This document shows, one piece after another, positions 33,166 through 36,535 of a stretch of 36,535 nt of DNA; the stretch's first letter is position 1, and each line of letters begins with the position of its first letter. The DNA is taken from contig JAHEGH010000018.1 of assembly GCA_024639825.1 (NCBI GenBank), positions 10,424-46,958 on the forward strand, written 5' to 3'. The notes under the pieces are model-generated. The model searched no databases and was not told the DNA's origin. It was given only the letters and a program-made list of their open reading frames with translations. The DNA comes from Gammaproteobacteria bacterium. Lineage in GTDB: Bacteria > Pseudomonadota > Gammaproteobacteria > Steroidobacterales > Woeseiaceae. The position numbers and the translations under genes are program-made.

Positions 33166-34563
33166 TTGGGTACTATGGCGACCAAGGCTACCGTCAACCA
33201 AGAAAGAGCCAGACCCATGGACCTGACCACACACTGGGTAGGTGTAGCCGCAATCGTGCTATTCGTTGCGGCCTATGCTCTTGTTGTCACAGAAGAGTTC
33301 ACGCACCTCCGAAAATCAAAGCCGGTGATGCTCGCGGCGGGCATCATATGGGCCCTCATCGCCTACCAGTATGCCGAGACCGATCGTCCTCACGCGGCGG
33401 CAGAGGCGATACATGATTACCTGACCGAGTTCGCGCAGCTCTTCCTGTTCTTACTCACTGCGATGACCTATGTGAACGCGATGAGTGAGCGCAACGTTTT
33501 CCTGGCACTCCGGGACCAGCTGGCCAAGCGCAGGTTCACGTATCGCAGGATGTTCTGGATTACCGGGCTGCTGAGTTTCTTTCTGTCGCCAGTCATCGAC
33601 AACCTGACGACGGCGCTGGTCATGTGCGCTGTTGTTATGGCCGTTGGCAAAGGGAATCCCCGCTTTATCGGTATCGCATGTATCAACATCGTAGTGGCGG
33701 CCAATGCGGGCGGAGCATTCAGTCCCTTCGGCGACATCACGACGCTCATGGTGTGGCAGCGTGGCGTCGTCAGTTTTGGAGGGTTTTTCGCGCTATTTTT
33801 GCCCAGCGTCGTGAACTTCGCCGTGCCGGCGGCGCTCATGTCGCTTGCGATCCCCAGGGATATTCCCACGAGCAATGAAACGGATAATGCGGTCGCTCTG
33901 AAGCGTGGTGCACGTCAAATCATGTTCCTGTTTGTCTGCACAATTACGATTGCGGTGTCTTTTCACAACTTCCTGCACATACCGCCATTTCTGGGGATGA
34001 TGACCGGTCTCGCATTACTCAAATTCTTCGGGTACTACCTGCGGATCACGCACAAGGCAACCGAGTTTGATCGTGAGCATTACGGCGAGATTGGAGACAC
34101 ATCCCCGTTCGATACGTTTCGCGAAGTATCGCGAGTGGAGTGGGATACGCTCTTGTTCTTCTTTGGCGTCATCATGTGCGTTGGCGGACTGGGTTTTATC
34201 GGCTACCTGTCGCATCTCTCAGCCTACATGTACGGTGAGCTCGGTCCGACCATCGCCAACGTCTCAGTGGGTGTGATATCCGCGCTCGTCGATAACATCC
34301 CGGTCATGGTTGCGGTCCTGGAAATGAACCCGACGATGAGTGTTCAACAATGGCTGCTCGTAACACTGACGGCCGGTGTGGGTGGCAGCCTGTTGTCTAT
34401 CGGCTCGGCCGCGGGCATTGCGCTCATGGGACAGGCTCGTGGGCAATACACGTTTTTCACACACTTGCGCTGGACACCGGCTATAGCGCTTGGCTACGTC
34501 CTGAGCATCTGGCTGCATATGGTGCTCAACAAGGGTCTCGGGGCAGTAATGCCTGGCGGTTGA
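33166..34563 (+). CDS. nhaD: NhaD-type sodium/proton antiporter
   Basis: 465 residues, about twelve membrane spans, of the ArsB/NhaD ion transporter superfamily. Conserved stretches include ALVVTEEFTHLRKSKPVMLAAGIIWALIA at the first spans, DNLTTALVM, AANAGGAFSPFGDITTLMVW and SALVDNIPVMVAVLEM, with the aspartates that exchange ions. It exports sodium (or lithium) at alkaline pH and is common in marine and halophilic bacteria. The TTG at 33166 has GGAG five bases upstream; ATG 33175 and ATG 33217 (MDLTTHWVGV) are alternatives, and the last gives the more family-like N-terminus. It is divergent from the PmrA-box operon. Confidence 0.92.
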   Translation: MGTMATKATVNQERARPMDLTTHWVGVAAIVLFVAAYALVVTEEFTHLRKSKPVMLAAGIIWALIAYQYAETDRPHAAAEAIHDYLTEFAQLFLFLLTAMTYVNAMSERNVFLALRDQLAKRRFTYRRMFWITGLLSFFLSPVIDNLTTALVMCAVVMAVGKGNPRFIGIACINIVVAANAGGAFSPFGDITTLMVWQRGVVSFGGFFALFLPSVVNFAVPAALMSLAIPRDIPTSNETDNAVALKRGARQIMFLFVCTITIAVSFHNFLHIPPFLGMMTGLALLKFFGYYLRITHKATEFDREHYGEIGDTSPFDTFREVSRVEWDTLLFFFGVIMCVGGLGFIGYLSHLSAYMYGELGPTIANVSVGVISALVDNIPVMVAVLEMNPTMSVQQWLLVTLTAGVGGSLLSIGSAAGIALMGQARGQYTFFTHLRWTPAIALGYVLSIWLHMVLNKGLGAVMPGG

Positions 34564-34621
34564 GGGATGTCTTTCGACGATTGCCAGGGCTGGGCGATTC
34601 GACATCCTTGAGAAGACAGTA

Positions 34622-36466
34622 CTATTTCGACAGTGCTTGCTGCACGGCGCGATAACTCTCGATGATCGCGGAGTTCGTGTTTGCCGCTGCGCCGGCATCG
34701 GAATTTGCGATACTGATCCGTCCGAACGGCTGCCGCCCGATAACCCAGGGTTTGTCTGCGTCGGAGTCGTACTTGGGTTCCCACAACAGGTCCGGACTGT
34801 AGGCGTAGCCGTGCGCCCAGCGATTAACGGTGATCGCCGTAATGTCCCTGTCTGCGTCAAAGCCTGCGCCCGATAGTGCCTGGTCGAGCTGATCACGTAC
34901 ATGGTGTTCGAACGTTGAAAACGGCGTCTCGAGGAGTTTGCGTCGGCCTGCTCGCCACTGCTCGGGCCCCTGGATGTCATCGAAATAGGGGACATGGCAC
35001 ATGTGCAACGCCATCGGCTGATCGGGGTCGGTGCCAAACTTGTAATCGCCGATCGATACCGGGTAATCGAGCTCTACCTGCTTGTAGAAATCGTTTGTGT
35101 AATAGACAAAACGAACCCCCAGATCAGCGAATGCGCGCCAGTTCGGTACCATCACTTTCGTGTAGGTCAGCGGTATCTTGACGTTGTAAGCGAGGCCAGC
35201 TCTTTGCTTTTCTGGCAGATCAGGACAGATATAAGGGATCGCGCTGTTATAGCAGGCCATAATGCATTTCTTTGCCCGCACCGTGTGGCCGTTGCCGGAA
35301 TGTACATAGGTTACGTGGACCGCTTTCGAGTCAGCTGTGTGGGCGACATTAACCGCGGTACTGTTCAAACGAATCCGCAGCGACGCGCCGTCCTGGTCGA
35401 GCCTGCTGTAGTCGAGGCGTGCTGTCACGCTATCTTCCATCGTTGAACCCGGCAGAGCCTCGGGAATCAGGCTTCTTACCAGGAGCCTGGCAACTGAGGC
35501 ATTGCCGTCCGGAAAGTGAAAGATATACGGTTCGCTGCCACGCCCACCTTTTCTTGGCAGCGTGTGCTCGAGCCCCGGCATACCACCGCCGTCCGTATAG
35601 CCGAGAATGTAAATGGCGGGGACCTCGTCCATGCCAACGCACCAGTAACTCATGCCCCAGCGCTGGTACATTTCGAGCACCTGCTCGTCAACCTTGACGT
35701 AGTCCCGAAGGTAACTGCGGTAGCTGATCCGACTGAGCTTCGCCACTTTTTCCTCGCGGCTCATGCCGGGAAGGTAATCGCGCTCTTCGGTAAACGCACG
35801 CACGAAGTCAGCCTTCGCTTTTTCACTCATCGGCGTCTCTGCCGCAAACTCCTGCCACGGCCTGCTGCCATAACCGGTAACGAGCTTTTGTCGGCCGTAG
35901 GTCTGCTGATCAAAGGCAATCGCGTAGGAGAGATCCATCTTGTCGTACAAGTCCTGATCGAAATAGCCGTAGAACTTCTGCACATCGATACCGATGTCCT
36001 CGAGCAGAGCCCTGGAGATATCCGAGTAGTCGGAGGGTGTGTCGATCGACTCGGTGCCGCCATAGGCAATTCGTGTTTGTCCGTTGACCTGGAACTCATT
36101 GCGCTTGGCGTGGCCGCCGAAGTCGTCGTGGTTGTCGAGTACCAGGATGCGTGCTGATGGATGTTCGCGGCGATAAAAGTGCGCGGCAGAAAGCCCGCTT
36201 ATGCCACCACCCACGACGACGAGGTCATAGTCTTCGTCAATCGGTCCCACTGGCCACGTGGTGCCGGAGACGCGCGCGTGCATGGTTTCCCATGAGCCAT
36301 TATGGCTGCCGCGCAGGCCGGTCTTCGCGGGCGGGTAATAGTCGGAGCCAAGGCGGAATTTTGAGGCATCCGTACCGAAAACTTCAGCCCAGGGACTGAG
36401 GAGCGATGCACCGACTGCGACCTGTGTGCCGTTCAGAAAATCCCGGCGAGTGATTTTTCGCTTCAT
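34622..36466 (-). CDS. Tat-exported FAD-dependent oxidoreductase, spermidine dehydrogenase-like
   Basis: 614 residues. The N-terminus carries a twin-arginine signal (ITRRDFLNG, Arg7-Arg8), so the protein is folded with its cofactor before export to the periplasm. A Rossmann FAD site, VVVGGGISGLSAAHF, follows near residues 84-98, then LDNHDDFGGHAKRNEF. Length, the RDFLNG signal and the YYPPAKTGLRGSH block resemble Pseudomonas SpdH, which oxidises spermidine; the substrate is not certain from sequence. It is an isolated gene, convergent with nhaD across a 58-base gap. Confidence 0.85.
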   Translation of the reverse strand: MKRKITRRDFLNGTQVAVGASLLSPWAEVFGTDASKFRLGSDYYPPAKTGLRGSHNGSWETMHARVSGTTWPVGPIDEDYDLVVVGGGISGLSAAHFYRREHPSARILVLDNHDDFGGHAKRNEFQVNGQTRIAYGGTESIDTPSDYSDISRALLEDIGIDVQKFYGYFDQDLYDKMDLSYAIAFDQQTYGRQKLVTGYGSRPWQEFAAETPMSEKAKADFVRAFTEERDYLPGMSREEKVAKLSRISYRSYLRDYVKVDEQVLEMYQRWGMSYWCVGMDEVPAIYILGYTDGGGMPGLEHTLPRKGGRGSEPYIFHFPDGNASVARLLVRSLIPEALPGSTMEDSVTARLDYSRLDQDGASLRIRLNSTAVNVAHTADSKAVHVTYVHSGNGHTVRAKKCIMACYNSAIPYICPDLPEKQRAGLAYNVKIPLTYTKVMVPNWRAFADLGVRFVYYTNDFYKQVELDYPVSIGDYKFGTDPDQPMALHMCHVPYFDDIQGPEQWRAGRRKLLETPFSTFEHHVRDQLDQALSGAGFDADRDITAITVNRWAHGYAYSPDLLWEPKYDSDADKPWVIGRQPFGRISIANSDAGAAANTNSAIIESYRAVQQALSK

Positions 36467-36535
36467 CTGGTAACCCCCAAAACACAGCGACTACCACTGT
36501 ACGAGATGTGAGCAGGCTTGCAAAGCGCGCTGGCA

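Noticed and set aside
34565-34607. Inverted repeat GGATGTC/GACATCC between nhaD and the flavoprotein gene as a terminator
   Set aside because: The loop is 29 bases and no T-run follows; it is compatible with a terminator but not supported.

Overview
The window reads as chromosomal DNA of a free-living, Gram-negative gammaproteobacterium. Supporting signs are a Pseudomonas-type minor pilin operon, an OmpR-family two-component system with PmrA-like boxes, an EptA-type lipid A transferase, TrkH, a ComM homologue and REP-like palindromes beginning with GTAG. A NhaD-type sodium/proton antiporter and a sulfide:quinone oxidoreductase suggest a saline, sulfide-exposed habitat. That habitat and any finer taxonomy are inference. 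I see no rRNA, tRNA, CRISPR array, transposase or prophage gene. The genome is compact: most convergent neighbours overlap at their 3' ends.

Layout. 1-3165: comM flanked by REP-like palindromes, a membrane-anchored cytochrome c, a 51-residue small ORF, and a two-gene operon of a BigR/SqrR-type persulfide-sensing ArsR repressor plus a DUF302 protein behind a perfect inverted-repeat operator. 3173-9491 (minus): minor pilin operon fimT-pilV-pilW-pilX-pilY1-pilE. 9786-11798: a DUF4124 protein, a small membrane protein and a sulfide:quinone oxidoreductase with all three expected cysteines. 11947-23081: mostly single genes: an MscS-family channel, a TerB-like protein, a CPBP protease, a DUF885-like protein lacking the zinc motif, a lipoprotein alpha/beta hydrolase, an intact DUF885 protein, a DUF5062 protein, TrkH and a membrane-anchored leucine-rich-repeat protein.

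23078-33063 (minus) is the most interesting part. Eleven same-strand genes, mostly overlapping or separated by fewer than 40 bases, run in transcription order: T_hemolysin-family GNAT-like protein, AMP-dependent acyl/aryl ligase, haem-oxygenase-like di-iron protein, short-chain dehydrogenase, TPR protein, OmpR-family response regulator, sensor kinase, cupredoxin, FTR1 iron permease, predicted outer-membrane barrel, and EptA. Two near-identical PmrA-type boxes (15 of 17 bases shared) stand before the first gene and before eptA. I read this as an envelope-stress or metal-responsive, self-regulating unit that couples lipid A modification and iron handling to an uncharacterised four-enzyme pathway, possibly making an acylated small molecule.

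33166-36466: nhaD, divergent from the operon and sharing its upstream region, then a Tat-exported flavoprotein resembling spermidine dehydrogenase.
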